Assembly (NCBI RefSeq): GCF_001540865.1
Contig: NC_033623.1
Coordinates: 4,788,031 to 4,852,030, forward strand
Direction of reading: 5' to 3'
DNA: 64,000 bases
Origin: Ananas comosus
Lineage: Eukaryota; Streptophyta; Magnoliopsida; Poales; Bromeliaceae
The position numbers were made by a program, and so were the translations under genes. Shown piece after piece: positions 31,426 to 42,614 of the stretch (the stretch's first letter is position 1; the number at the start of each line of letters is the position of its first letter). Under the pieces are notes generated by a model. That model searched no databases. It was not told the origin of the DNA and worked only from the letters and a program-made list of their open reading frames with translations.

Positions 31426-32344
31426 GGCTGCGGCTGTGGATGGCGGCTGCGGTTGTGGATGGCAACAGCGGCGGTAGTTGTGAGCTGAAGGGGAAGGAGG
31501 AAGAGAAGGAGGAAGAAGGAGGATGACGACGAGAAAGCGGAGGGGAAGAAAGATGAGGAAGAAGAAGAGAAAGAAAATGGTGTAAATTTCACCCAAAGAG
31601 TACAACTTTTACCTAAAGAGTGTAATCTCATCCCAAAAGTGTAATTCTGTCTTAAAGAGTGCAATTTTTATTTAAAATAGTGCAAAAATCTTTTAAAATA
31701 GTGTAACTTTATTTTAACAGTGTAATTTCATCATCTTCTTTATTCTTCTATAATTTTTGATCTTTTCTGTAGAAAAAAATTTTTTTTTTTATTTTTTTTT
31801 ATTATTCTTTTTTTTTTCTCTCTATAATTTTTTTGGTCACGACCTCTCCCTTGCCCTCTATCGCAGCCATCGCCTTCGCCGGAGTATAACTATTTTTGTA
31901 GTGTCCTTAGAGTTTAGCGGTCGGAGTGATTACAGTATTTGTGGTTTGTCGACACATCTGTAGAGTGTCGGGACGAGTTTGAGTCGTTTGGCGCGAAATG
32001 GACGCAAAAACGGACTCGGCGTAGTGCGAGATTGGAGTTCTGCCACTGAAATCTGCAAATTGCAGGTTTGAGTGTCGAGTACCGATACCTGTGTGGAGTA
32101 CCGGTACTGGGACTGGGTACCGGTACTGCATCGAGCTAGTACCAGTACTGTAGTGTATCAAGTCCTTGGTGCACTAAACCGAACTTTAGTCAAATTGACC
32201 AAAGTGAGGTAATAGACGCTTTAGAGAGGTCCGTTGAGTGTTCCGAGTGATCAGAATGACGTATAAGGGTGTAAGGGACCAAAAGGGACCTTGGAGAGCA
32301 AGATTGGAAAATTTCGAAAATTTTTGTATTTGGAGTGCTCTCGA

Positions 32345-32374
32345 GGTCCGGACCCTACATGTAGGGTCCGGACC
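32345..32374. repeat. 30-bp perfect palindrome in U3
   Basis: Two GGTCCGGACC palindromes flank the palindromic spacer CTACATGTAG, making the whole 30 bp self-complementary. A related pair at 39198-39229 (GGGGTCCGGACC ... GGTCCGGACCCC) has a diverged centre. Confidence 0.95.
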
Positions 32375-33146
32375 CCGTACACGGGAAAACGTGAAGTTGA
32401 GCAAAAACAGCCATTCGTGTGAGGGGCTATGTGCAATTGTGTTGGGGAGTGTTTATATGAGGGGACTTAGCCATTTTCCCTCATTTCCCCTCACACTCTC
32501 AACCTAAAAGAGAAAAGCCTTTCTCTCTCTAAACCTTTCTCCCTCTCTCTGTAGGGTTTGCTCCAAGAGGTAGAGTTTTTGTGGAAGAAGCTTGCTTGGA
32601 GGTGAAGCTTTATTCTTCTTCACCATAGGCTTAAAGAGAGCTTAGGTTTGAGGTGAGTTTTATGGGATTTCAAGGTTTTAAGTTAGGGTTTTGTGTAGAA
32701 ACCTTAGAAATGTGATAAATTGGAACCCTAGGTGATTCTAATCTATGCTATTGCTAGAATCATGAAGAGATTTGGATATTATGCCATGTATGGGTTTTTA
32801 GGGTTTCAAAAGAGGGTTTTTTCTCATGATGGGTTTTGATATTAATTGATCCTATGTTTCCGCAATTGAAGGTAAAACCGACGCGGGTGATCGCTTGGAT
32901 TGAGATTTCGTTGAGCTGGTGGTGGTCGATTGAAGAAAAACCCCATTTTAGCTTCGTTTGCCGCAGTCGGGAGAAATCGACGACAATAAATTGCGCAGCT
33001 TGGCTTTCCCGTTTCGTGGCGTCGACACGAGGTGGGGGGTGCTATCCGAAATAGCCGGGTTTTATTCTATGTTTAAATTCTACTTATATTGAATAAAACC
33101 CGGCTATGTAGCATATCCTCACTCGTGAGAATTGTGAACTTGGCAT

Positions 33147-33390
33147 TATGATTATCCGGGATGTGGGATTCCCGAGGTCCTCGGGCGGAAGGACTTGAGC
33201 ATATTGCATATGTGGTCGACTGTTAGCATTGCAATACTTGTGATTATCCGGGATGTGGGATTCCCGAGGTCCTCGAGGGGAGGACTTGAGTATAGTGCAT
33301 ATGTGGCCTATGGTGAGCATTACATGCCTTGTGATTGAATGGGGTGTGGGATCCCCGAGGTCCTTGGGCGGGAGGACTAGATCATGCTCG
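33147..33390 (+). repeat. Tandem repeat, three units of about 92 bp
   Basis: Units share ATTATCCGGGATGTGGGATT and CCCGAGGTCC(T)CGGG with a period of 91-92 bp. They lie in the same LTR segment where other subfamilies carry 50-bp hairpin repeats. Confidence 0.85.
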
Positions 33391-36200
33391 CGTCGTCTGT
33401 ATCTGTTTTGCTTGTGGATGGTCGCGCCTCCCAAGCAGTGAGCTCCGGAGTTGTATCACAGTGAGATAGAGAAATAGGGGGTCCCTCTCTGCAAACGGTC
33501 ACGGTCGCGTGACAAGGTGTTGCGAGTCGTGGTTCGACCTTTAGGCGAACCAGTTTGATTGAATCAAGGCATGGTCATGGTATTTCATATAGATGCATAC
33601 ATTGTAGAACATTGTTAGATGACATTGTTATAAACATAGTGGAACTCATATTTGTTGACATGTTTGGCAAAGGCATAGCTACACATTTGAAACATGATAG
33701 ATGTATATGAGCATGTTAGGCTTATTGTTCTATTCATTACTTCTTTGTCATATTACCCTATCTATTGTTTCTATGCCTTTCTTAGACTTAGTGGGAAAAT
33801 CGGCGGGATCGACGGCCGAACCCACTGGGAACTATGGACAATAGTTCTCACACCCTATTTTGCAGAGCCAAGCGCAAGCGCATTCGTCGAGGACGCGGCA
33901 TGGGCATCGAGCCCTAGATAATAGACCACCGGCATTAGCTCACGACCCTCGAGTATATAAAGGAAAAGAAAAGAAAATGTAATGTATATAATGTAAGGTG
34001 ATCATTTTGTATGAAAATGTGGGATACCCTTTTGTGTATAAAGGAGTTGTAACATGTTAAAAAGAATGCAAGATTCCGTATGTAAATGAGATGTAATAGA
34101 TAATTTAACTTCTCTTGTATCTGTGATTGCCTCTCTCAATGTTGATGCTTATATCTATTGCTTGGATATGTATGCATAGACTTTGTTACGCTTCGGGTGG
34201 ACAGGGGAAACTCTGTCCGTTCAGCAGGCCTGTTTTGGACCTGAGCTATCCAAATTGGCAGCGTGGGGTCGTGACAGGTACACTGTATTTAAACCCAGCT
34301 GTCCAGCTCTTGGGTTTTAGCTGTTTGAGTGCCGGGTACCGGTACCTCAACCGAGTTCCGGTACTCAATACGGTAGTTTGAGTTGGTAAAGGAATTTTTG
34401 GTAATTTTGCAGCCATGGTTATCCTATTTATCCCAACCGACCCAGCAGGATTATATGTGTTGGAGCTTGGAGAAACAAGTAGGCTTCTTCTCTTTCTCTC
34501 TCTAGTTTTCACTCCCCAGTTCTATGGGAATTTGAGGATCGATCTTATTTTTATTATTCTTCTCTTTGGAGGATTGTTCGTGCACATTGATTTGTTTCAG
34601 TTTGAGGCCGAGCCAATGCGGGGTTTCTCCTATTGATTTCTAGTCGGTGTTGGACGAGCATTTGAGGTGGGTTGATATTGTCCGAAGCCTTTGGAGTGCC
34701 TCCTAAGTATATGATATTCTAGCATGTGTAGTTTTATTTATAACCATTCCGGTTACAACTCAAACTATAGATTTGCATGTTATAGATGAAATCTAAGTTT
34801 TGGAGCATGCTTAGCTAATTTATGATGATTATTATCTACTGAACTGGGGTTTGACTTAGGAGAAAACTTATTAAACCTATACCTGACACTTTTCAAAAAG
34901 TTATCAGATTTAGCTTCAGGAGCTGACTTTTCTTTTGTATCACCGCTGTTGGTGCGTCGTGGATACTTGGATTAGTGTGGGTTGAGATTACGCTCGTGCT
35001 AAGGGGCCGAGCTCGTTTTTACAGCAGAGTTGGGTTGTTTTGTACTGTCGAGTGCCATCGGGCCTCACGGTGGACCCAGATTCTTACACCTTGTATCAGA
35101 TTATGCCGAGGACATGTGAGCCTTAGTTGTTAGACCAGTTTGACCCATTTGTGTTGACTATGGTCTGTGTGAGCCTGATTGAGCTCGACAGAGACACGCT
35201 TGCATACTCGGTTGGGTAGCTCCCACAAGTGCCGCTCCGGAGTAAGGTTTTTCTTGCGTTGATGTCGCAGCAGCCCTGTTTGGGCAGTTTTCTTGGACCG
35301 GCCACCCACGTGGGTGGTGTGCAGTGTAGTTTGGGTACAGGTTGGACTGGCTAGTTGGCAGTCCCTTGAGATTAGGTCAGTTGTGGCTGATTGGTAGCTA
35401 GTGATACATTTCATATGTTTCAGAGAATATGGTTTAGATAGCGATAGCGTAGTAGCATTTAGCTATAGAGTTTCTTCCACCTTATTTTCCTATCAGCTTA
35501 TTACCCATTTTGTAGACTTAGTAGGTGGGCCATTGGGGTCGGTGACGGTACCCAATGAGGACTACTCTGTTTTTGTAGTAGTTCTCACATCCATTGTTGC
35601 CACTTTTTCTTGCAGAGCCTTCGACTGCTGCTGCTGCTATTTCTGATCGAGGTAAGGGAGTCGCGAGCTAGATCCCTATTTACCCGGTCACAGTACTAGA
35701 GGAGTTCTGATCAGAGATAGTTTTGGTTGTGCCATGTACATACAGTGGTTTGTGTTTTAGTTTTCGCTCTGAGAGATGGTGACGCTTTGGAACTTGTATG
35801 TACAGTGGGCATTTTACTTTTATATATATGTTTCAGTTTTAGCAGCTCTGTACTTTTGTTGTAGCTCCTATCTGTAGCAGGTACGGCTATCGCTTTGTAT
35901 ACACGAGAAATTCTTATGTGTACGACAGATCTATTGGCGGGCCCGGAGAAATTCCTATGTGTACGGCAAATGTGTTGCAGAGTCGTTTCCGACTCTATCT
36001 CCGCCGCCTTCTTCGAAGAGAAAAAAAAAACGCAAGAAAAAAAAGAGAGAGAAAAAGGTATAAGGGTATTTTAGTCAGTTTGCTGAAAATTCGGACCGAA
36101 TCTGCAAAATCAAAAAAGGCGGTTCAATTTTACAAAAGATCAAAACTCGTGGATTTTTTATGCAAATTAGCTTTTAAAAATTAATCAAATTTAATAGTTT

Positions 36201-36921
36201 TGGAAAGTGTTATATAAATAACTTTTTTAACTAAAAAGTTACATACACATGATATATATTAACATTCTATACACCACAATTTATATTAGATGATAAATAT
36301 TTTGATATCAAAATTTAATTAAACATATATGACCTACGAAGATAATAATTTAAATTCTATTGAATGAATTAGATTTTCAAATCTCTATTAAAGGATTTTA
36401 AGTGTGTGATATATGTGCACATATACACTCGGTGCACATATGCACTCAGTGCAGAGAATGCTTAATTTAATGCATTCATAGTTTCAAGAGAGAAAATAAA
36501 TCTTTTTTTGCACCTGGTATATGATAATGCTTCATACATCGTACAATATATTAAATAATTAATAAAATATTTAATAATCAGTAGTGTATAATAAAATATA
36601 ATATAAAATACTCAAATAATTTATTATATAATATAAATTTATATTTGACACATAATTTAGAATTGGTGTACGATATAATTGAAATAGGAATGCAGGACCC
36701 CAATCAGGCATTTATAAAGTGTGACACAACCACTGAGATCGAACGTTCTATCTCTTATACAATCTTAGTCGTTTAATAGATCTAGTTTCATTCATCATAA
36801 AAAATGTAATCTTTCTCTCTATATATATAAGTAAATAGCCAATAATATTAGTATTAAATAATTAAAATAATTAATCTATATCTATACCTATACATTATTT
36901 CTCATGGAGTTTGCCACGTAG
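36201..36921. other. AT-rich sequence without genes
   Basis: No frame or element end recognised. Repeated GCACATATACACTCGGTG strings occur near 36415-36450. The last 45 bp (from about 36880) is the first unit of the tandem repeat that continues after the solo LTR. Confidence 0.4.
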
Positions 36922-36926
36922 CAATT

Positions 36927-37571
36927 TGTCACGCCTCGGGACCGGCGAAGGCCCTCCCGGTAGCGTGCCCAGACCCGCCATATGTCTACACATATAAGGC
37001 GTCTACAATAAAAGCGGAAGTAAAAGCGAGTAATAGAACAAATAGAAGAAGTGAAATAATGAGCAGCTAATGATATCAGAGCGAGTAAGGTTCTAACATC
37101 TACATCAAGGTAAAGGAGTAAAGCTAGACAGTAAAAGAAATCATNGCCCTTGTACCGGTACAAGGTCCACGAAATCCAAACCCGAGGCTCGGGTTGCGCT
37201 GTTCTGCGGCACTGTACCGGTACAGGCCCGATGGCTGTACCGGTACAACCATCAACATTGTACCGGTACAAGACCACCCTTGTACCGGTACAAGGCCTGC
37301 GAAAATGCAAACCCGAGGCTCGGGTTTGCTAGTTCGCGACTCTGTACCGGTACAGGCCCAACCTTGTACCGGTACAAGCCCGCCAGACAGCCAAACCGAG
37401 AGCTGACCAAAATCCAAATTTTTGGGTTTTGGTGCAAGGCTTCGTACCACACTCCTCGGGACACGTGCCATAGGTCGGAACACAGTCAACGACCTACCAG
37501 AAAATCTGGAAAAGCTCAGAGCACAGCTAATCACTCGAACCTCGCAATTCGCAAAAGTCCAGTGTGTTACA
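36927..37571 (-). mobile_element. Solo LTR, TGTACCGGTACA subfamily, internally collapsed
   Basis: Minus-sense start TGTAACACACTGG at 37571 and end CGAGGCGTGACA at 36927, with a perfect CAATT duplication (36922-36926 and 37572-37576). Only 645 bp remain, against 2.7-3.0 kb for its relatives at 50499 and 58675. The missing middle coincides with the single N at 37145, so the shortening is probably an assembly collapse. Seven long palindromes lie at 37149-37378. Confidence 0.88.
37149..37378 (-). repeat. TACCGGTA palindrome array, seven copies
   Basis: Perfect palindromes of 12-18 bp such as CCTTGTACCGGTACAAGG and CTGTACCGGTACAG. The outer bases differ between copies but change on both arms together. 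Confidence 0.9.
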
Positions 37572-37576
37572 CAATT

Positions 37577-38614
37577 CCTCCTTCACCCCTCTTCCTATTC
37601 CCTAATGCTTCGCCTTCCCACCGCATATCTACCCGATGCTTCGTCTTCCCATCCGCCCACTTTCTAATTATTTATATCTATATTTATACCTATACATTAT
37701 TTCTCATAGAGTTTGCCATGTTGCAATTTCTCCTTCACCCCTCTTCCCATTCCCTAATGCTTCGCCTTCCCACCACATCTCTGCCCGATGCTTCGTCTTC
37801 CCATCCACCCACTTTCTAATTAATGTCTTTATATGATCCATTTTTATCGAAACCAATTACTTTATAAAAGAAAGTAAAATAAGATCTCTTCATACTCTTT
37901 TTTATCATTTTTTTTCTTTTTTTTTATGCACAAGAAGGGTTCAATTTTTGTATTTTTCTTAATCTTTTTTCTATTTTTTAAAATTGTGTGGGGATTGAAA
38001 TTTTTGTATCATTAAATTTCTCAGCAATTAATGATAATTTTAACATTTAATCAAAGAGATATATAAATAACACAAGAATTAAAACAATTCTCAATAAGCA
38101 ACAAACCGATTCTTTAACATGTGATCCGTTTGCTCAGTATGTGGACACACTCCCACAGTGTGTCACATTCTTCACTGGTTAAAACTTCGTCTTCCCACCG
38201 CATCTCTGCCCGATGCTTCGTCTTCCCATCCGCCCACTTTCTAATTAATGTCTTTATATGATCCATTTTCATCTAAACAAATTACTTTAAAAAAATAGTA
38301 AAATAAGATATCTTCATACTCTTTTTTATCACTTTTTTTTTCTTTTTGTTTTTTTGATGCACAAGAAGGTTTCAATTTTTGTATTTTTCTTAATCTTTTT
38401 TCTATTTTATAAAATTGTGTGGGATTGAAATTTTTGTATCATTAAATTTCTCAGCAATTAATGATAATTTTAACATTTAATCAAAAAGATATATAAACAA
38501 CACAAGAATTAAAACAATTCTCAATAAGCAACAAACTGATTCTTTAACATGTGATCTGTTTGCTTAGTATGTGGACACACTCCCACAGTGTGTCACATTC
38601 TTCACTGGTTAAAA
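37577..38614. repeat. Direct tandem duplications
   Basis: A unit with TTCACCCCTCTTCC and CCCGATGCTTCGTCTTCCC is present at 37577-37683, 37736-37820 and 38187-38250. A larger unit, period 425 bp, repeats from about 37780 to 38614 (for example GTCTTTATATGATCC at 37825 and 38250). No coding potential. Confidence 0.8.
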
Positions 38615-38619
38615 TAGCA

Positions 38620-39013
38620 GACATTTCCTCAACCATAGAAATAGAGGAATTAGTGCAAATAGAGACCCAAATTGGATCATATTCCGAGGGAAAACCATGA
38701 ACAATATGACGAATCAAATCTTCATCATGGACCGATTTAACACTGCCGCCAAGTTATTAGATATAGTGTTTATTTTCTTCATATAATCAATAATAGTCAT
38801 ACCTTCCTTTTTGATAGTTTGAAGTTGAGTAGTAAGCTATGAAATATGGTCCTGCAACAGCAAGGCATACTAGTGTTGTAGTGCAACCCAAACATCGCGA
38901 ATGGTTTGTAAGTCAACAACTTGAGCAAGTATACCTTGGGGAGGGTAGGTTGGATCCAAGAAAGCAAATGAAGATCTTGTTTCATCCACTCCAAAAATGA
39001 TGGATTGATAGTG
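38620..39013 (-). pseudogene. Ty1/copia Gag remnant (C-terminal side)
   Basis: In minus sense, after a stop, it reads TRSSFAFLDPTYPPQGILAQ, then VVDLQTIRDVWVALQH, then after another stop LQTIKKEGMTIIDYMKKIN. This is the order seen in copia Gag (UBN2/gag_2 family): a W/F-L-x-S-L-S-like stretch, the A-x-x-V-W-x-x-L motif and the M-x-V-x-x-Y helix. Several stops. It is the target of the solo LTR at 39014-49038 and continues at 49039. Confidence 0.65.
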
Positions 39014-40093
39014 TGTAATATACCGAAACTTCGGTAGGTTATACTGAACTTTAGTCAAATTGACGAAAGTGCGAAGTTGATCGCTTCGGAACGCTTTGGA
39101 AAGTCCGAAATGCGTTGGAATGGCACTTAAGGCTGTTAAGGGACCTTGGTGAGCTGCTGGGAGAAAATTCTGCAAAATTCGCAGTTGTGGTGCTCACGGG
39201 GTCCGGACCTTGTGCAGGGTCCGGACCCCGTAATCGAAAACTGCCCTGGCAGGGCAGGGTGTAAAGTGTGTTGTGTGAGGGGTTTTGTGCAAATGTGCTT
39301 GAGTGGGGTTAATTGTGAGGGGTTGTGAGCTCATTTCACTTCCTCTCCCTCACATTTGCAACCAAAGGAAGCTCTCTCTCTCTCTCTAAGTCCTCACTCT
39401 CTCTTCCTCTTTCTCTCTCTAGGGATTGTGAGAGGGTATGGTCCAAGAAAGGGGCTTTGGTACGTGGAGAAGAAGACATCTTGGAGGGTGGAGTTAGCAT
39501 TTGTGCAAGGAGTTTGGAGAAGAGCTAGAACTCAAGGTGAGTTCTTGTGATGTTGAGCTAGGGTTTATGCTAGTCTCTTCTAGTTATGATATCTAGAAGC
39601 TATTATGATGGATTAGTGTGTGAATCTCTATGTATTATGAGATCTATGTGAGTATTTAGCAATAATAGAAACCTTAGGGTTGAAATGGGGGTTTTGTTAA
39701 AGATGAGATCTAACTAGGGTTTGATCTCTTGTAGCCCTAATTGTTGAGTAGATCGACACGTTGGGAGACTCGGTTCGAAGATCTGACGAGTCTACGCGAA
39801 GAAATCAAGGAAAAACCCTGTTTCGGCTTCGTTTGCCGAGGGTCAAGGGCGATTAGCGACCATAAATTCCGAGACTTGAATCGTAGCACCTTAGCAACCC
39901 TACGAGGTGGGTGGTCCTATCCGAAATCATTGAATTTTCTTTTATGTCTAAATGTCACTTATTGAGCATATATGAGTATATAGGATTCATGCATTGTAGG
40001 GTTGAGTTGAGAACATGTTGATATATGTTGTTTGCATGCTTTTAGTATAAAGATGCACTTGAGTTATTGAACAAGTTGTGAACCCTATAGATG

Positions 40094-42614
40094 TGTAAGG
40101 AAGTGGATTCTCGAGATACGAGAGTTTAACTTCGATTAGAATCGACTCATTGTGGATTGGGTGTGCTTCGGAAAGTCCGAATGCGATGACAATGCAAAAG
40201 GTGGATTGTGGTTGGTCTCGAGAGCAAGCTGTGCGAATCTGCACAAATTATAGATTTTGCTCTCGGGGACCGGTCCTTGGAGGGAGGGACCGGTCCCCGT
40301 AGGTAGAGGGTGCGGCAGAGAAGTTCTGCGCACAAGTCTTGCTCTCGGGGACCGGTCCCTAGTGGGAAGGACCGGTCCTCGTAAGCATGGTGAGTGGCAG
40401 AAAAATGCTATGCACCAATCTTGCTCTCGGGGACCGGTCCCTAGCGGGAGAGACCGGTCCCCGTACGCGCAGGAGTTGGCAGAAGAGCTCTGCCCGCAAA
40501 AGCTGCTCTCGGGGACCGGTCCCTCGAGGGACAGACCGGTCCTCGCAGCCCGAAACTGCCCAGTCAGAGCAATGTGAGAGAAGTGAAGTGGAGGGGCTTT
40601 AGTGTAATTGTGACATAAGTTGGGGGGTATAGGAGGGATTGAACACTCTCTCTCCCTCATTTCTCACCCAACATATCCCTCTCTCTCTCTAAGCTCTCTC
40701 TCTCCCTCTCTCTTAAAGTGAAGAAGGAGAAGAAGGGAAGGAAGGAGAAGAAGAAGAAGAAGAAGAAGAAGAAGAAGAAGCAAGCTTGGAGGAAGGTTTT
40801 TATCATCTCCTTCTTCCTCTCCACACCATTGGAGCAAGCTTTAGAGGTTAGCTTCAAGCTCAACAATTGTAGAGATCTAGGGTTTGGACTTCTAGCTCTA
40901 GAAATGGTTTAGTTAGATCTCTAGTAAGCTTAATAGGTGTTTAATGCTTAAATCTAGAGATTTGTTGGAGTAAATTCGCATAGATGCAAACCTAGGACTC
41001 CAATTTGGGGTTTTGCTTAATAGTTGAGCTTGATCTCAATTGATGGTATCTAAACCTAATTGCTATGTGTCTAAACGCGTGGGCGAAGACGGATTGACGA
41101 TTCGTCGAGTCGGTAGAGAGATATCGGCGAAAAGAGATCATTCGAGCTTCGTTTCCGCCTAGGAAGCCGAGACGACGTCGTAGCAAGTGCCGAATCACGT
41201 TCCTAGAGTCTTGACATCGTCGAAAGGTGGGTGGTGTCATCCCGAAGCAACCGGGCTCCTCTTTATGTCTTAGTATATTGTAACCTTGCATCTCTTATAC
41301 ATGTGCATTGTAGGATTGCATTGTTATTCCATTTTCTTTTGCTTGCTAGTTGATATCAATGTATGAGTTGAACACTTGATATAGTGGTTAGATAAGGACT
41401 GGGTCTTGATATTGAATCCTGAAGTGCCGAGGAAAAGAGATGGGCTCGATGGTTACCTAGTGACATAATGAGTGGCATATGATTGTTAAATAAACAGAAC
41501 GAGTGGCATATAACTTAGTGTAAAGTGGCACTAGTGTTTGTGAACTTAGGGATAGGTGGACTCCCTAGCGATGACTCGTTGAACAAGAACATAGTGTAGT
41601 AAATACTTACACATGGACATTGGGATAGGTAGATTCCCGAGTGACAGTTAGCCCTAGTTGATAGGGTATCCTCGAGTTGAGAGGATCGGATCATACTCAC
41701 AGTCTGTTTATACTTGTGGTGGTCGCGCCACACAAGTCGTCGTGCACTCCGGAGTTTGGCGTGAGAGGGGCAGAGTTGATGTCCCGCAGGCGGTCTCGGG
41801 TTTGAGAGCGAGGTGCGTCTCCTTACCTTACGAGATGGCGAGGTGAGTCGTGGGCGAAACCAAGGGATCGCCAAGGATTGGGTAAACAAGAGAATAACAC
41901 TGTTTATTGGACATTTGCTTATTGGACTTTGCTTAGTGGACATAGGAGCATGTTAGTAGATTACTTACTATGTGATACATGCATACATTACTCTTGATTG
42001 GGCAAAGTAGTGTAGTTTTCCTACTATGTCGTTTACTGCTTTCATTATCTATCTATCTATCTATCTGCTCTTGCCCGCTTGGACCTAGTGGGGAGATCGG
42101 CGGAGTCGGCGGCCGAACCCACTGGGAACTATGGACAATAGTTCTCACCCCACTTTGTTGCAGGGCCTAGTTCGAGCACGCCAGGCGAGGATCGCGGCAA
42201 GGGCGTTGCGCCCGAACAGTAGTAGCTTAGTAGCTTTACCTTTTTGCATTAGTGTACCCTTTTGTATCCAGATATTATATGCATTAGGAGAGATACTTAT
42301 GTATATTGGAAATGATCAATGTATTCATTTTGAGAAAGATGCAAATGTAAATTAATGTAAATGAATGCAATGTGATGTAATAGGTAATTGTATCTCTCTT
42401 TGTTCACTTGTATGTACTCGTGACTCTTACTCTTATCTGTTGGCACTTGTGGTGCCCCTCTTTGATTATGTATGTATAGAATTTCTTTTCTGGGCAAATT
42501 CTTGTACATGATCAAATTGTTTAGCCTTGGGCGTGCAAGGGAGGTGCTGTCCGTTCGGCGACTGTTCGACGTGCCCAAACCGGACCAAATTGGTAGCGGT
42601 CTCGGGGCGTGACA
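40094..42614 (+). mobile_element. Solo LTR, ACCGGT subfamily, nested
   Basis: 2521 bp, TGTAAGGAAGTG to CGGGGCGTGACA, with a perfect AGATG duplication (40089-40093 and 42615-42619). U3 holds an 82-bp tandem array with eight ACCGGT cores (40259-40560). A CT tract (40643-40715), a GA tract ending in (AAG)n (40720-40790) and a weaker donor GAG|GTTAGC (GT 40847-40848) follow. Confidence 0.93.
40259..40560 (+). repeat. 82-bp tandem array with paired ACCGGT palindromes
   Basis: Unit starts GCTCTCGGGGACCGGTCC at 40259, 40341, 40423 and 40505, each exactly 82 bp apart. Each unit has two ACCGGT palindromes about 20 bp apart around an inverted spacer, then a diverged 45-bp tail with GGCAGA. The fourth unit is partial. 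Confidence 0.92.

Larger units (their letters stand above)
32149..34276 (+). mobile_element. Solo LTR (W-box/GTCCGGAC subfamily), plus strand
   Basis: 2128 bp from TGTAGTGTATC to GGGGTCGTGACA. Flanks AGTAC (32144-32148) and GGTAC (34277-34281) match at four of five positions. The first 36 bases align without gaps with the LTR at 39014. Inside: inverted W-box pair (32188-32200), a 30-bp perfect palindrome (32345-32374), CT-rich start (32468-32560), donor GAG|GTGAGT (GT 32653-32654) and three tandem 92-bp units (33147-33390). Confidence 0.85.
31897..35970 (+). mobile_element. Diverged Gypsy LTR (plus strand), interrupted by a solo LTR
   Basis: Begins TGTAGTGTCCTTAGAG. It has TACCGGTAC-type palindromes at 32083-32128 and 34338-34361, on both sides of the inserted LTR, so the array itself was the insertion site. 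It then shows a CT-rich start (about 34485-34505) and clan-like downstream features. It ends near 35970 around GTGTACGGCA. Excluding the insert it is about 1.9 kb. I found no clear target duplication, so the ends are approximate. Confidence 0.6.
31426..36200 (+). mobile_element. Repeat copy 2 of the inverted pair, split by nested LTRs
   Basis: 31430-31880 is an inverted copy of 29555-29960, and 35985-36180 an inverted copy of 29020-29200. The two parts are separated by LTR material (31897-about 35970) inserted into this copy. Copies 1 and 2 together flank the callose synthase fragment. The outer Helitron-like terminus seen in copy 1 is not recognisable here. Confidence 0.5.

Noticed and set aside
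32128..32148. Alternative start of the solo LTR at TGCATCGAGC with a perfect GGTAC duplication
   Set aside because: The start at 32149 aligns base for base with the related LTR at 39014; the GGTAC match is likely due to the palindromic boxes.
37280..37819. 179-codon frame over the palindrome array
   Set aside because: Crosses the solo LTR boundary and its target duplication; it is open only by chance.
40259..40560. CRISPR-like array (regular repeats and diverged spacers)
   Set aside because: Plant nuclear context inside an LTR; repeats are palindromic promoter-proximal boxes and the spacers are homologous to one another.
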